NCBI RefSeq assembly: GCF_014647975.1
Contig: NZ_BMQF01000004.1
Span: 248,001 to 312,000 of the forward strand
Origin: Streptomyces fumigatiscleroticus
GTDB taxonomy: Bacteria > Actinomycetota > Actinomycetes > Streptomycetales > Streptomycetaceae
Direction of reading: 5' to 3'
DNA: 64,000 bases
Shown here: one piece after another, positions 1-10,961 of the stretch
How the letters are laid out: every line of letters starts with the position of its first letter
Numbering within the stretch: position 1 is the first letter of the stretch
Notes under the pieces: model-generated
What the model was told of the DNA's origin: nothing
What the model saw: only the letters and a program-made list of their open reading frames with translations
Database searches by the model: none
Program-made: the position numbers and the translations under genes

Positions 1-775
1 CCTTGCCCGCGTTCTTCGCCGCGGCGGCGGCCGGGTCGGCCAGGGCGGCGCCGTCTCCGCCGCCCAGCAGATTGGTGCCGGACCAGGCGCGGACCGCCAG
101 GGCCCGCCGGGCGAACATCGGGCCCAGGACGGAGCGCAGGAGCGTCTGGCCGGTCTTGCCGTCCCGGCCGGCGTACGGCAGGCCGGACGACTCGGCCGGC
201 GCCGCGAGCGCGGGGTGGTGCAGGCCGGTGGAGGGCGTGAAGTTCACATAGGGGCAGCCGGCGCGCAGGGCCGCCGCCGCGTACAGGGAGCTGGGCGGGA
301 GCGCGTCGCCGGTGGCCGCCGGCTCGGTGGAGGCCACGTTGACGACCACCGTGCGGGCCGGTCCCGTGCGCCGTACGAAGTCGCGGATGTCCGAGGCGAA
401 GGCGGTGATCAGCTCCTCCTCGGTGCGGGTGTCGCCGGGGAGCGGCCCGCCGGGGCGGATCTCGCGGTCGGCGGCGGCCAGTTCGGCGTGGACGGCGGCG
501 GGCAGGCCGGGCGGCAGCACTCCCCCCGCCTCGAGGGCCTCCGCCCGTTTGGGCAGGGGGCAGTCGAGGCTGTCGTGACCGCCGAAGACGAGGGACGGCA
601 GGGCCGGCAGCCCCGAGCCGGCGAAGGCGGGGGTCTCGGTCACCATGCCGGTCGGCGGGTGCAGGCCGGCGGTGACGGCGGCGCAGCCCGCCACCACGGT
701 GGTGGCGACGGAGCCGCGGGCCCCGATCAGCCAGACACCGACACGGGAACCGGAAGCGGAGGGGGACGCGGACAT
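1..775 (-). CDS. Inositol-3-phosphate synthase family protein (3' end outside window)
   Basis: This is the N-terminal 258 codons of a myo-inositol-1-phosphate synthase-type enzyme, whose family converts glucose 6-phosphate to inositol 3-phosphate with bound NAD in the cytosol. The NAD loop VGVWLIGARGSVATT is at about residues 12-26. The family signature GRDGKTGQTLLRS is near residue 200 and SGTNLLGG follows. The ATG at 775 sits behind a perfect SD, AAGGAGG. The gene is the last visible member of a long minus-strand sugar operon, about 100 nt after the ThuA-DUF1080 gene. The C-terminus lies beyond base 1, so completeness cannot be judged. Divergent members of this family occur in secondary-metabolite and ebo-type clusters, so the true product may not be ordinary inositol phosphate. 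Confidence 0.85.
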   Translation of the reverse strand, partial: MSASPSASGSRVGVWLIGARGSVATTVVAGCAAVTAGLHPPTGMVTETPAFAGSGLPALPSLVFGGHDSLDCPLPKRAEALEAGGVLPPGLPAAVHAELAAADREIRPGGPLPGDTRTEEELITAFASDIRDFVRRTGPARTVVVNVASTEPAATGDALPPSSLYAAAALRAGCPYVNFTPSTGLHHPALAAPAESSGLPYAGRDGKTGQTLLRSVLGPMFARRALAVRAWSGTNLLGGGDGAALADPAAAAAKNAGK

Positions 776-876
776 GGGCAGCCTCCTTGTCGGACGCGTC
801 GCAGGAGCCGTACGGAGTGCGAGAACGAAGGGGGAAGACGGCGGGCGGGAGTCCGGCGTCCCCCGCCCGCCGCCGT

Positions 877-2244
877 TCAGTCGCCCTGCGCGGCCGGGGA
901 GGCCGCCGCGGGCAGTTCCTTGATCCGGATGTCGCGGAAGGACACCTGGTCACCGGCACCGTGGTTCTGGATGCCGAGGTGTCCGCCGGTGAGGCTCCGC
1001 GCCGGGTCGGTGTTGGTGAAATCGTTGATCTGTACCCCGTTGAGCCACACGCGGAGGCGTTCGCCCTCGACACGTATCTCGTAGGTGTTCCACTCCCCCG
1101 GCGGGTTCAGCGCGCGGTCGCGCTTCTTCAGGTCGGCGGACCGGAAGCCGTAGACGGACCCCGTGGTGCGGTCGGGGGTGTCGGTGGCGTCGATCTGGAT
1201 CTCGTAGCCGTTGTCCACCGCCGACCACGGGTCGTCCGAGGGCGGGAAGCCGACGAACACACCCGAGTTGTCGTCGCCGGAGGCGCCGGCCATCTTCCAG
1301 TCGAGCTTCAGGGAGTACGCGGAGAAGCCCGACGCGGCGTACCAGAGCAGACCCATCCCGCCGGACGAGGTCAGGGTGCCGTCGTCGTCCAGGGTGAACG
1401 AGCCGGGGCCCGCCTGCTGCCAGCCGTCCAGGGAGGTGCCGTCGAAGAGCGGCCGGTAGCCGTTCTCCGGGCGGCAGTCCGCCTGGGCGTCGCCCATGGC
1501 CCACCGGATGCCGCCGAGCAGGTGCTCGCGGAAGGCGGGTTCGGCGTAGGACTCCTTGGTGTGGCCGCCGCCGGTGTAGAAGGCGCGGCCGCCCCGGTAC
1601 TCCTGGCACCAGGCGATGGGGTGGTCGCCCTGCATGGTGCCGCCGGTGTACGACGACTCGTCGAGCGAGGCGAGGACATGGGCCCGCTGCCGAGGGTTGG
1701 TGCGGTAGTCGTACCACTCGTCGGTACGGTCCCAGGTGCGGGCCAGGCCCGAGGTGGCCGGGTGGGCACGGTCCTCGACGTCCACGGTGGCGGGCTGGAT
1801 CGCCGGGTGCGACCGGAAGTAGGCACCGGCGAGGCCGCCGTAGAACTCCCAGTCGTACTCGGTGTCGGCGGCGGCGTGGACGCCGACATAGCCGCCGCCG
1901 TTGCGGACGTAGCCCTCGAAGGCGCGCTGCTGCGCGCCGTTCAGGACGTCTCCCGTCGTCGAGAGGAAGACGACCGCGTCGTACCGCGCCAGGTTGCGCG
2001 CGGTGAAGGCGCCGGCGTCCTCGGTGGCGTCGGCCGTGAAGCCGCCGCTCGCGCCGAGCTGCCGGACGGCGGCGATGCCCTCGGGGATGGAGTCGTGCCG
2101 GAAGCCGGCCGTCTTGGAGAAGACCAGCACCCGCCTGCCGTCCCGGCCGGAGGAGTCCTGGGACACCGCCGGCCCGCCCACGGCGCCGAGCAGCAGGACG
2201 GCACCCGCCGCGGCGACGGTGATCCTGCCGGTGGAGCGCTTCAT
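877..2244 (-). CDS. Secreted ThuA domain - DUF1080 (3-keto-disaccharide hydrolase) protein
   Basis: A 455-residue exported protein. Residues 1-29 are a Sec signal peptide (MKRSTGRI, then an Ala/Gly/Leu core, then VSQ). Residues ~36-245 form a ThuA/trehalose-utilisation domain with a glutamine-amidotransferase-like fold (VLVFSKTAGFRHDSI near the start, GGYVGVHAAADTEYDW in the middle, IAWCQEYRGGRAFYTGGGH late). Residues ~262-450 are a DUF1080/concanavalin-like domain (LFDGTSLDGWQQ, SGVFVGFP, IRIKELP). DUF1080 proteins include hydrolases and lyases of 3-keto-glycosides. It starts 12 nt after the dehydrogenase gene stops, with SD GAGGGGG, so the two are probably co-translated. I infer a role in extracellular cleavage of oxidised glycosides; the substrate is unknown. 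Confidence 0.88.
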   Translation of the reverse strand: MKRSTGRITVAAAGAVLLLGAVGGPAVSQDSSGRDGRRVLVFSKTAGFRHDSIPEGIAAVRQLGASGGFTADATEDAGAFTARNLARYDAVVFLSTTGDVLNGAQQRAFEGYVRNGGGYVGVHAAADTEYDWEFYGGLAGAYFRSHPAIQPATVDVEDRAHPATSGLARTWDRTDEWYDYRTNPRQRAHVLASLDESSYTGGTMQGDHPIAWCQEYRGGRAFYTGGGHTKESYAEPAFREHLLGGIRWAMGDAQADCRPENGYRPLFDGTSLDGWQQAGPGSFTLDDDGTLTSSGGMGLLWYAASGFSAYSLKLDWKMAGASGDDNSGVFVGFPPSDDPWSAVDNGYEIQIDATDTPDRTTGSVYGFRSADLKKRDRALNPPGEWNTYEIRVEGERLRVWLNGVQINDFTNTDPARSLTGGHLGIQNHGAGDQVSFRDIRIKELPAAASPAAQGD

Positions 2245-2256
2245 GTCACCGCCCCC

Positions 2257-4794
2257 TCAGCCCGTGGTCCTGGTGGTGAAGGTGAAGTCGTCCACGTCGA
2301 ACAGGGCGCCGGTGCCGCTGCCCTTGAAGACCAGGTACAGCGTGGTGGTGCCGCGGGGTGCGCGGGACAGGTTCGCGGTCACGTCCTGGAAGGTCTCCCA
2401 GCCGCCGGTGACCGGGACGGCCGCCCTGCCGAGCAGGGTGCCCTTCGGCGAGCCCGCGCGGAGCTCCAGGGTGCCGCCGGCGCCGCCGGAGGAGACGCGC
2501 GCCGTCACCGACGTGGCGTTGTCCAGGACGTACGGCGTGAAGGAGATCCAGTCGCCGTTGTTCACGTCACCGACGGTCCTGCCGCCGTGTGCGGCGTCCT
2601 TGGTCATGACCGAGACGCCCAAGGAGTCGCCGAAGTGCTCGGCCTGGCGGTGGCGGGGCTGGGTGACGTTCTGGTCGTGCGAGGTGAGCGGGGCCTGGCC
2701 GCCGCCTCCGTTGTCGGTGTACTCGGCGTCGAAGACCCCGAAGATGTTCGCGTTCTCGTCGTGGCCGCCGTCGGCGCTGGTCTGGATGGTGCCGGAGCAG
2801 CCGTTGGCCGAGGTGAGCGGGTGGCCGTGGGTGTCGTGGCCGAGGACGAAGGTGACCTTGACCTTGGCGCAGTCGATCGACCTGCCGTCCTCGGGGTCGG
2901 TGACCCTCACCCTGAACGGGATGGCGTCACCGAAGCCGAAGAGCTGCCCGTCCTTGGGCAGGTCGAGCGTCACCGTGGGCGCGGTGTTGCCGACGACGAT
3001 CCGCACGCTCGCGCTGCCGGTGCGGCCGGAGGGGTCCTTCGCCGTGAGGGTGGCGGTGTACGTGCCGTTCTTCCGGTACCGGTGGGTGGGGTCGGCGGCG
3101 GTGGACGTGGTGCCGTCGCCGAAGTCCCAGCTGTAGGTGAGGGCGTCGCCGTCCTGGTCGCCGGTGCCCGCGGAGGAGAAGCGGACCCTCAGCGGGGCCT
3201 GTCCCGAGGTGCGGTCGGCGGCGGCCTGCGCGACGGGCGAGTGGCCGTCGGTGGCGTTCTCGATGCGGTACAGGCCGGAGTACTCGTCGCCGCCGAACCA
3301 GGCGGTGCCGTAGTCCAGGACGTAGAGTGCGCCGTCCGGGCCGAAGGCCATGTCCATCACCTGGGTGCCGGTCCACGGGACGTCGCTGATGGACCGCACG
3401 GTGCCGTCGGCGTCGCTGCTGATCCGCTTGATCCAGCGGCGGCCGAACTCACCCGCGAAGAAGTCGCCGTCGTAGGCCTCGGGGAACTTCACCGGCGAGT
3501 CGAGCTCCGGGTCGTAGTGGTAGACCGGGCCGCCCATCGGGGACTCGGAGCCGTCGCCGAACTCGGGCACGGACGGGCCGTCGTAGGGGATCCAGGCGGG
3601 CTGCGCCGGGGGCAGGTCGGTCAGGCCGGTGTTGTGCGGGGAGTCGTTCTTCGGGGCGGCGCAGTCGAAGGCGGCGCCGGAGGCGCCGGTGGCGAAGTCG
3701 TGGTCGACGTAGGCGTCGTTGTCGCCGGTGCAGTACGGCCAGCCGAAGTTGCCGGGGCCGGTCACGCGGGCGAACTCGACCTGGCCGGCCGGGCCGCGGG
3801 CCGGGTCGGCGGAGCCGGCGTCGGGGCCGTAGTCGCCGACGTAGAGGATGCCGGTCTCCTTGTCGACGCTGAAGCGGAACGGGTTGCGGAAGCCCATCGC
3901 GTAGATCTCGGGGCGTGTCTTCTCCGTGCCGGGGGCGAACAGGTTGCCCTCGGGGACGGAGTACGAACCGTCGGCGTTCACCTTGATGCGCAGGATCTTG
4001 CCGCGCAGGTCGTTGGTGTTGCCGGAGGTGCGCTGGGCGTCGAAGGCCGGGTTGCGGTCGGCGCGCTCGTCGATCGGCGTGTAGCCGTCGGACTGGAACG
4101 GGTTGGAGTCGTCACCGGTCGACAGGTACAGGTTGCCGGCCGCGTCGAAGTCGATGTCGCCGCCGACGTGGCAGCACATGCCGCGGGTGGTGGGGACGTC
4201 GAGGATCTTCTTCTCGCTGGCGGTGTCCAGGGTGCCGTCGGTGCCGAGCACGAACCGGGAGAGACGGTTGACGCCGTCGAAGGGGGCGAAGTCGGCGGCG
4301 GTGCCGGTCTCGGGGGCGTCGCCCGCGGGGGTGTCCAGCGGGGGCGCGTAGTAGAGGTAGATGAAACGGTTCTCGGCGAAGCCGGGGTCGACGCCGACGC
4401 CCTGGAGTCCCTCCTCGTCGTGGGAGTAGACGTCCAGCTTGCCGGCCAGGCGGGTGTTGCCGGCGGCGTCGGTGAGACGGAGCTCGCCGTCGCGCGAGGT
4501 GTGCAGGACGGAGCGGTCCGGGAGGACGGCGAGCGACATGGGTTCGCCGACCTCCGCCTCGCCCTTGGCGAGGGTGACCTGCTGGAAGTCCTCGGCGGCC
4601 GGGACGGCCGGTGCGGCGGGGGCGACCGCGCCGGCCTGGGGGGCGGCGAGGGTGAGGGAGGCGCCCGCCAGCAGCGCACCGCCGAACAGGGCGAGCGCTC
4701 TGTGGACCAGGGGGCGCCGTCTGCGGGTGACGAGGGGGCGTCCTCTGTGGGTCTCGTTTCTGCCGGTGCCGGTGGTGCTGTCGTTCCCGTGCAC
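2257..4794 (-). CDS. Secreted glucose/sorbosone dehydrogenase with PKD and CBM6-like domains
   Basis: An 845-residue exported oxidoreductase. The GTG start at 4794 is chosen because GGAGG lies 6 nt upstream. It gives a long basic n-region (VTRRRRPLVHR) before the hydrophobic signal core, with cleavage near residue 56. Residues ~68-480 match the PQQ-type glucose/sorbosone dehydrogenase beta-propeller (LAVLPDRSVLHTSRDGELR, GVDPGFAENRFIYLYY, LRGKILRI, MGFRNPFR, FGWPYC). A CC pair follows TTRGM. Residues ~525-605 are a PKD domain (YSWDFGDGTTS). The C-terminal ~130 residues resemble CBM6 (GDWISFTPYVLDN, FDVDDFTF). It probably oxidises sugars or glycosides outside the cell, upstream of the ThuA-DUF1080 protein. 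Confidence 0.9.
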   Translation of the reverse strand: MHGNDSTTGTGRNETHRGRPLVTRRRRPLVHRALALFGGALLAGASLTLAAPQAGAVAPAAPAVPAAEDFQQVTLAKGEAEVGEPMSLAVLPDRSVLHTSRDGELRLTDAAGNTRLAGKLDVYSHDEEGLQGVGVDPGFAENRFIYLYYAPPLDTPAGDAPETGTAADFAPFDGVNRLSRFVLGTDGTLDTASEKKILDVPTTRGMCCHVGGDIDFDAAGNLYLSTGDDSNPFQSDGYTPIDERADRNPAFDAQRTSGNTNDLRGKILRIKVNADGSYSVPEGNLFAPGTEKTRPEIYAMGFRNPFRFSVDKETGILYVGDYGPDAGSADPARGPAGQVEFARVTGPGNFGWPYCTGDNDAYVDHDFATGASGAAFDCAAPKNDSPHNTGLTDLPPAQPAWIPYDGPSVPEFGDGSESPMGGPVYHYDPELDSPVKFPEAYDGDFFAGEFGRRWIKRISSDADGTVRSISDVPWTGTQVMDMAFGPDGALYVLDYGTAWFGGDEYSGLYRIENATDGHSPVAQAAADRTSGQAPLRVRFSSAGTGDQDGDALTYSWDFGDGTTSTAADPTHRYRKNGTYTATLTAKDPSGRTGSASVRIVVGNTAPTVTLDLPKDGQLFGFGDAIPFRVRVTDPEDGRSIDCAKVKVTFVLGHDTHGHPLTSANGCSGTIQTSADGGHDENANIFGVFDAEYTDNGGGGQAPLTSHDQNVTQPRHRQAEHFGDSLGVSVMTKDAAHGGRTVGDVNNGDWISFTPYVLDNATSVTARVSSGGAGGTLELRAGSPKGTLLGRAAVPVTGGWETFQDVTANLSRAPRGTTTLYLVFKGSGTGALFDVDDFTFTTRTTG

Positions 4795-4877
4795 GATCTG
4801 CCTCCAGTGAGGGGCCGGTTGTACGGGGCGGATGCGGTACGCCGGGGTGCGCCGTCACCCCGGAGAGCGGAAGGGGG

Positions 4878-5875
<998 letters not shown>

Positions 5876-5876
<1 letters not shown>

Positions 5877-7105
5877 CAGCTTCGGCCTCCTCGGACCTCG
5901 ATCGGTGTGTAGACGGAGTTCTTCCCGGCGCTCTCCTCCACCGCCGCCAGCACGCGCTGCACCTGGAGTCCGTCGGCGAAGGAGGGTTCGGGCTGCCGTC
6001 CCTCGGCGACGGCGTGCACCAGGTCGCGGGCCTGGTGGACGAAGGTGTGCTCGTAGCCGAGGCCGTGGCCGGGCGGCCACCAGGCCTGGAGGTAGGGGTG
6101 GTCGGGCTCGGTGACGAGGATGCGGCGGAAACCGGCGTGGACGCCGGGCTCGGTGGCGTCGTGGTACGCCAGCTCGTTGAGGCGTTCCAGGTCGAAGGCG
6201 AGGGAGCCGCGTTCGCCGTTGAGCTCGATGCGCAGGGCGTTCTTGCGGCCGGTGGCGTACCGGGTGGCCTCGAAGGAGGCGAGGGCCCCGGAGGGGAACC
6301 GGCCGGTGAACAGGGCGGCGTCGTCCACGGTGACACGGCCCGTACCGGTGCCGGTGCCGGAGACCGCGGCCAGGCCGCCGGTGGGGCCGCCGGGCAGCGG
6401 GCGTTGTCGTACGAAGGTCTCGGTGAGCGCGGAGACGCCCGCGAGGTGCTCGCCGGCCAGGTACTGGGCGAGGTCGACGATGTGCGCCCCGAGGTCGCCC
6501 AGCGCGCCGGACCCGGCCGACTCCCTGCGCAGCCGCCAGGTCAGCGGGAAGGCGGGGTCGACCAGCCAGTCCTGGAGGTAGGTCACCCGGACGTGCCGCA
6601 GTGCGCCGAGGCGTCCCTCGGCCACCATCGTGCGGGCCAGCGCCGTCGCGGGCACCCGGCGGTAGTTGAACCCGACCATCGCCGACTGGCCGCGGGCGGC
6701 TGCCGTCTCGGCCGCCCGCGTCATGGCCTCCGCCTCGGCGACGGAGTTCGCGAGGGGCTTCTCGCACAGGACGTGCTTGCCCGCGGCGAGCGCGGCGAGG
6801 GCGATCTCGGCGTGGCTGTCGCCGGGGGTGCAGATGTCGACGAGGTCGACGTCGTCGCGTTCGACCAGGGCCCGCCAGTCGGTCTCGGCCGCGGCCCAGC
6901 CGTGCCGGCCGGCCGCCGCGCGCACGGCGGTGGCGTCCCGGCCGCAGACCGCCGCCAGCACCGGGCGCAGCGGCAGGTCGAAGACGCGGCCCACGGTGCG
7001 CCAGCCCTGGGAGTGGGCGGCGCCCATGAAGGCGTAGCCGACCATGCCGACGCGCAGCGGCGGCCTGTCGGGCTCGGCCCCTTCGGGCGCTTCCGGCTGT
7101 GCCAT
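5876..7105 (-). CDS. Gfo/Idh/MocA family NAD(P)-dependent oxidoreductase
   Basis: A 409-residue cytosolic dehydrogenase. Residues ~18-150 form the Rossmann domain ([36 protein letters not shown]). The family catalytic EKP motif is in [11 protein letters not shown], followed by GFNYRRVPA. The C-terminal domain carries [14 protein letters not shown], with the usual Asp and His. SD GAGGAGG precedes the ATG. Its TGA shares a base with the ATG of the isomerase. Relatives oxidise inositol, or the C3 hydroxyl of glucosides and trehalose (ThuB-type). With an importer upstream and DUF1080/ThuA downstream, a 3-keto-glycoside-forming role is my inference. Confidence 0.92.
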
Positions 7106-7177
7106 GCGGATGTCCTCCTCGTCCTCGTCGTGGGGGCGCCGTACGGAAGCGCCGTGGGGGGTGCGGGGCCGGGCCGG

Positions 7178-8236
7178 TCATCTGAAGCCGGTGGACATGT
7201 ACTGGTCGACGTTGGTCTTGTCGACGACGGCCGAGTAGAGGGTGAGCGAGGCCGGGATCTCGTACTCGGCGAGGCCGCCGACGCCCTTGCCCTGGCCGAG
7301 GGCGCGGGCGAGGTCGATGGCGGAGGCGGCCATGGTCGGCGGGTACAGGACGGTCGCCTTCAGCACTCCGTCGTCCTGCTTGATGGCCTGGAAGGCGGAG
7401 AGCGCGCCCGCGCCGCCGACCATCAGGAAGCCCTCGCGTCCGGCCTGCTCGATGGCGCGCAGCGCGCCGACGCCCTGGTCGTCGTCGTGGTTCCACAGGG
7501 CGTCGAACTCCGGCTGCGCCTGGAGCAGCTGGGCCATCTTGGCCTGCCCGGACTCGACGGTGAAGTCGGCGGCCTGGCGGGCCACCTTCTTGATGTTCGG
7601 GTAGTTCTTCAGGGCGTCGTCGAAGCCCTGGGTGCGCTGTCTGGTCAGCTCCAGGTTGTCCAGTCCGGCCAGCTCGATGACGCGGGCGTCCGCCTTGTCC
7701 TTGAGCTTCTCGCCGATGTAGTGCCCGGCGTTCAGGCCCATGCCGTAGTTGTCGCCGCCGATCCAGCAGCGGTAGGCCTGGGGGGTGTTGAAGACGCGGT
7801 CGAGGTTGACGACCGGGATGCCCGCGCGCATCGCCTTCAGGCCGACCTGGGTGAGCGCCTTGCCGTCGGCGGGCAGCACCACCAGTACGTCGACCTTCTT
7901 GTTGATGAGGGTCTCGATCTGGCCGATCTGCTGGGCGGTGTCGTTGGACCCCTCGGTGATCTCCAGGGTGACGTCGGAGTACGTCCCGGCGCGGCTCTTG
8001 GCGTTGTCGTTGATGGCGTTGAGCCAGCCGTGGTCGGCCTGCGGGCCGGCGAAGCCGATGGTGACCCGCTTGCCGGGCCGGTCGTCGGCGGCGGGCCGGT
8101 CGTTCGCGGCCGGCTTGTCGTCGTCCTTGTCGGCGGGCTCGTTGCTCGTGCACCCGGTGAGGAGGGCACCGGCGGACACGGCGGCGGCCCCGAAGAGCAG
8201 TCCTCTGCGGCTCGTGGGTGACGTCGGCACTGGCAT
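7178..8236 (-). CDS. Sugar ABC transporter substrate-binding lipoprotein
   Basis: A 352-residue periplasmic-binding-protein type 1 (ribose/galactose class) lipoprotein. The N-terminus has twin arginines (TSRRGLLFG) and a lipobox LLTGC with the modified Cys at residue 29, so it is probably Tat-exported and membrane-anchored. Typical motifs are [56 protein letters not shown] and a late FLMVGGAG. It follows the permease gene by 42 nt and is the capture subunit of the transporter encoded by the two genes upstream. The ligand is unknown; CUT2 systems carry monosaccharides or inositol. Confidence 0.93.
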   Translation of the reverse strand: MPVPTSPTSRRGLLFGAAAVSAGALLTGCTSNEPADKDDDKPAANDRPAADDRPGKRVTIGFAGPQADHGWLNAINDNAKSRAGTYSDVTLEITEGSNDTAQQIGQIETLINKKVDVLVVLPADGKALTQVGLKAMRAGIPVVNLDRVFNTPQAYRCWIGGDNYGMGLNAGHYIGEKLKDKADARVIELAGLDNLELTRQRTQGFDDALKNYPNIKKVARQAADFTVESGQAKMAQLLQAQPEFDALWNHDDDQGVGALRAIEQAGREGFLMVGGAGALSAFQAIKQDDGVLKATVLYPPTMAASAIDLARALGQGKGVGGLAEYEIPASLTLYSAVVDKTNVDQYMSTGFR

Positions 8237-8278
8237 GGCGGGAACCCCTTCCTCAGGTCGTGCTTGGCGGTACGACCC

Positions 8279-9295
8279 TCAGGTCGTGCTTGCGGTACGG
8301 CGCTGGACCAGCACGGCGGCGACGATGATCGCGCCCTTGGCGATCTGCTGGACGTCGCTCTGCAAGTTGTTCAGGGCGAAGATGTTGGTGATCGTGGTGA
8401 AGATCAGGACGCCGAGCACGGAGCCGGTGATGGTGCCGCGGCCCCCGCTGAGCAGCGTGCCGCCGATGATCGCGGCGGCGATGGCGTCGAGTTCGTAGAG
8501 GTTGCCGTTGGTGTTCTGGCCGGAGCCCGACAGGACGATCAGCAGGAAGGCCGCGATGCCGCAGCAGAGCCCGGACAGCAGGTAGAGGTGGAGGCGCTGG
8601 CGGCGGACGTCGATGCCGGCGAGCCGGGCGGCCTCGGCGTTGCCGCCGACGGCGACCGTGCGCCGTCCGAAGGTGGTCCGGTTGAGCACCAGCCAGCCGA
8701 TGACGGTGACGGCCGCGAACACCAGGACCAGCGGCGGGACGCCGAGGACGTAGGAGTCCCGCTCGCCCAGGTCCAGGATGCCCTGGACCGTGACGATCTG
8801 TGTCCTGCCGTCGGTGATCTCAAGGGCCAGTCCGCGGGCCGAGGCGAGCATGGCGAGCGTGGCGATGAACGGGACCATGCCGCCGTAGGCGATGAGGACG
8901 CCGTTGACCAGGCCGCAGCCCACCCCGACCACGACCGCGGTGAAGAGGATGCCGGCGAAGCCGTACTCCTGGGTGGCGACGGTGGTCGCCCACACCGAGG
9001 CCAGGGCGACGATCGCGCCGACGGACAGGTCGATGCCGCCGGAGACGATCACGAAGGTCATGCCGACGGTGACGACACCGATCACGGACGCCTGGGTGAG
9101 GACGAGCTGGAGGTTGCGGGTGTCGAGGAACTGGTCCGGCTTGGTGATGGAGCCGATCAGGATCAGCGCGGCGAGCACGCCGAGCAGGGAGAGGGTGCGG
9201 ACGTCGGTGCGGGCGGCCAGGGAGCGCCAGGCGGGCGCCGGGCCCGCCGCGGTCCTCGGTGTGCCGTCGCGGGGCGGGGACATGTGCTGCGTCAT
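8279..9295 (-). CDS. CUT2-family sugar ABC transporter permease
   Basis: A 338-residue integral membrane protein of the RbsC/XylH class with about 8-10 hydrophobic segments. The signature SGGIDLSVGAIVALASVWA lies near residue 80. Later family motifs are NRTTFGRRTVAVGGNAEAARLAGI, cut here into the recognisable GRRTVAVGGNAEAA, and GGTLLSGGRGTITGSVLG. The ATG at 9295 overlaps the stop of the ATPase gene by 4 nt (ATGA), indicating translational coupling. It forms the channel of the importer with the neighbouring ATPase and binding protein. Confidence 0.94.
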   Translation of the reverse strand: MTQHMSPPRDGTPRTAAGPAPAWRSLAARTDVRTLSLLGVLAALILIGSITKPDQFLDTRNLQLVLTQASVIGVVTVGMTFVIVSGGIDLSVGAIVALASVWATTVATQEYGFAGILFTAVVVGVGCGLVNGVLIAYGGMVPFIATLAMLASARGLALEITDGRTQIVTVQGILDLGERDSYVLGVPPLVLVFAAVTVIGWLVLNRTTFGRRTVAVGGNAEAARLAGIDVRRQRLHLYLLSGLCCGIAAFLLIVLSGSGQNTNGNLYELDAIAAAIIGGTLLSGGRGTITGSVLGVLIFTTITNIFALNNLQSDVQQIAKGAIIVAAVLVQRRTASTT

Positions 9296-10809
9296 GACGC
9301 CGGGCTGCCTTCCATGACGAGGTCGAGTACGCGGTGTTCGTCGAGTTCGCGGGCGGGCGCGGTGTGCACGACACGGCCTTCGCGCAGCACCAGCACCCGG
9401 TCGGCCAGGCCCAGCACCTCGGGCACCTCGCTGGAGACCAGCAGCACGGCGAGGCCCTCGTCGGCGAGGCGGCGGATCACCGCGTACAGCTCGGCGCGGG
9501 CGCCGACGTCGACGCCGCGGGTGGGCTCGTCGAGCAGCAGGACGCGGCAGCCGCGCAGCAGCCAGCGGGCCAGTACGGCCTTCTGCTGGTTGCCGCCGGA
9601 GAGGGTGCGGACGGGGACGGCGGGGTTGTCGGGGCGCAGCGACAGCTCACGGGTGGCCCTGCGGGCGGCGCCGCGTTCCGCGCCCCGGTCGATCCAGCCG
9701 GCCCGGGAGAAGCGGGACAGGGAGGAGACCGACACGTTGCGGGTGACCGACTCCAGCATCAGCAGCGCCTGCGCCTTGCGCTCCTCGGGCGCCAGGCCGA
9801 GTCCGGCGCGTACGGCGGCGCGCACACTGCCGGGGCGCAGCGGGCGGCCGTCGACGAGGACGCGGCCGGCGGACGGTTTCCGCGCACCGTAGACGGTCTC
9901 CAGTATCTCGGACCGTCCCGAGCCGACGAGACCGGCGAGACCGACGATCTCCCCCGGGCGGACCTCCAGGTCCAGCGGCTCGAACTCCCCCTCGCGCGCC
10001 AGCCGCTGGACCTGGAGCACCGGCGGTCCGCCGGGGGCGGCCGGGGGCCGGGCGGGGAAGACGTACTCGACGTCGCGTCCCGTCATCAGCGCGACCACCT
10101 CGCGGGTCGGCGTCGACTTCGCGGGCAGTCCCCCGGCGACGGCCCGGCCGTCCTTGAGGACGGTGACCCGGTCGCCGATGCGTCGGATCTCCTCCAGCCG
10201 GTGGGAGATGTGGACGACGGCCACGCCGTCGGCGGTGAGGTCGCCGACGATGCGGAAGAGGTTGTCGACCTCGTCGGGGTCGAGGGCTGCGGACGGCTCG
10301 TCCATCACGATCAGCCGTACGTCGTGGGAGAGCGCCCGTGCCATGGAGACGATCTGCCGCTGTGCCGCCGACAGCCCGCCGACCGGGCGGGCCGGGTCGA
10401 TCTCGGGGTGGCCCAGGCGCCGCAGCAGGGCGGCGGTCGAGGCGCGCGCCGCGCGGCCCCGCACGACGAAACCGGCGGTGGTCGGCTCGTGTCCGAGGTG
10501 GACGTTCTCGGCCACCGACAGGTGCTCCACCAGGTCCAGTTCCTGGTAGATGGTGGCGATGCCCAGACGCATGGCGGCGATGGGCGAGCGCAGCGTGACG
10601 GGCTCGCCCAGCCAGCGGATTGTTCCGGTGTCGGGCTGGTGGGCGCCGGCCAGGACCTTGATGAGGGTGGACTTGCCGGCCCCGTTCTGGCCGAGCAGGC
10701 AGTGCACTTCACCGGCCTGGACGTCGAGGTCGACGCCGTCCAGGGCCCGGACTCCGGGGAACGACTTGGTGATGCCGTCCATGCTGAGCAGCGGTGGTTC
10801 TGGTGCCAT
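9292..10809 (-). CDS. CUT2-family sugar ABC transporter ATP-binding protein (tandem ATPase)
   Basis: A 505-residue RbsA/MglA-type protein with two nucleotide-binding domains. The first has Walker A GQNGAGKSTLIK, signature LSAAQRQ and Walker B LIVMDEPSAALD. The second is degenerate at Walker A (GLVGSGRSEIL) but keeps LSGGNQQKAVLARWL and LLLDEPTRGVDVGA, the normal asymmetry of this family. SD GAGGGG precedes the ATG. It is the first structural gene after the ROK regulator. The 152-nt gap between them contains a short GCTCT-type simple repeat (about 10,852-10,885) and is the likely site of an operon promoter. Confidence 0.95.
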   Translation of the reverse strand: MAPEPPLLSMDGITKSFPGVRALDGVDLDVQAGEVHCLLGQNGAGKSTLIKVLAGAHQPDTGTIRWLGEPVTLRSPIAAMRLGIATIYQELDLVEHLSVAENVHLGHEPTTAGFVVRGRAARASTAALLRRLGHPEIDPARPVGGLSAAQRQIVSMARALSHDVRLIVMDEPSAALDPDEVDNLFRIVGDLTADGVAVVHISHRLEEIRRIGDRVTVLKDGRAVAGGLPAKSTPTREVVALMTGRDVEYVFPARPPAAPGGPPVLQVQRLAREGEFEPLDLEVRPGEIVGLAGLVGSGRSEILETVYGARKPSAGRVLVDGRPLRPGSVRAAVRAGLGLAPEERKAQALLMLESVTRNVSVSSLSRFSRAGWIDRGAERGAARRATRELSLRPDNPAVPVRTLSGGNQQKAVLARWLLRGCRVLLLDEPTRGVDVGARAELYAVIRRLADEGLAVLLVSSEVPEVLGLADRVLVLREGRVVHTAPARELDEHRVLDLVMEGSPAS

Positions 10810-10961
10810 GTGGGTCCCCTCGGCGGGCGTGCGGGCCGGTGTCAGGGCGGAGCAGGGCAGAGCAGAGCAGAGCGAAGGGCTGTGCGCGGAGCTGTACCAA
10901 GGGCTGGGCAGGGCGCGGCGGGGCGCCGTGCCGGTGGTCTCGCGAAGGTGCGCCGTGCCGG

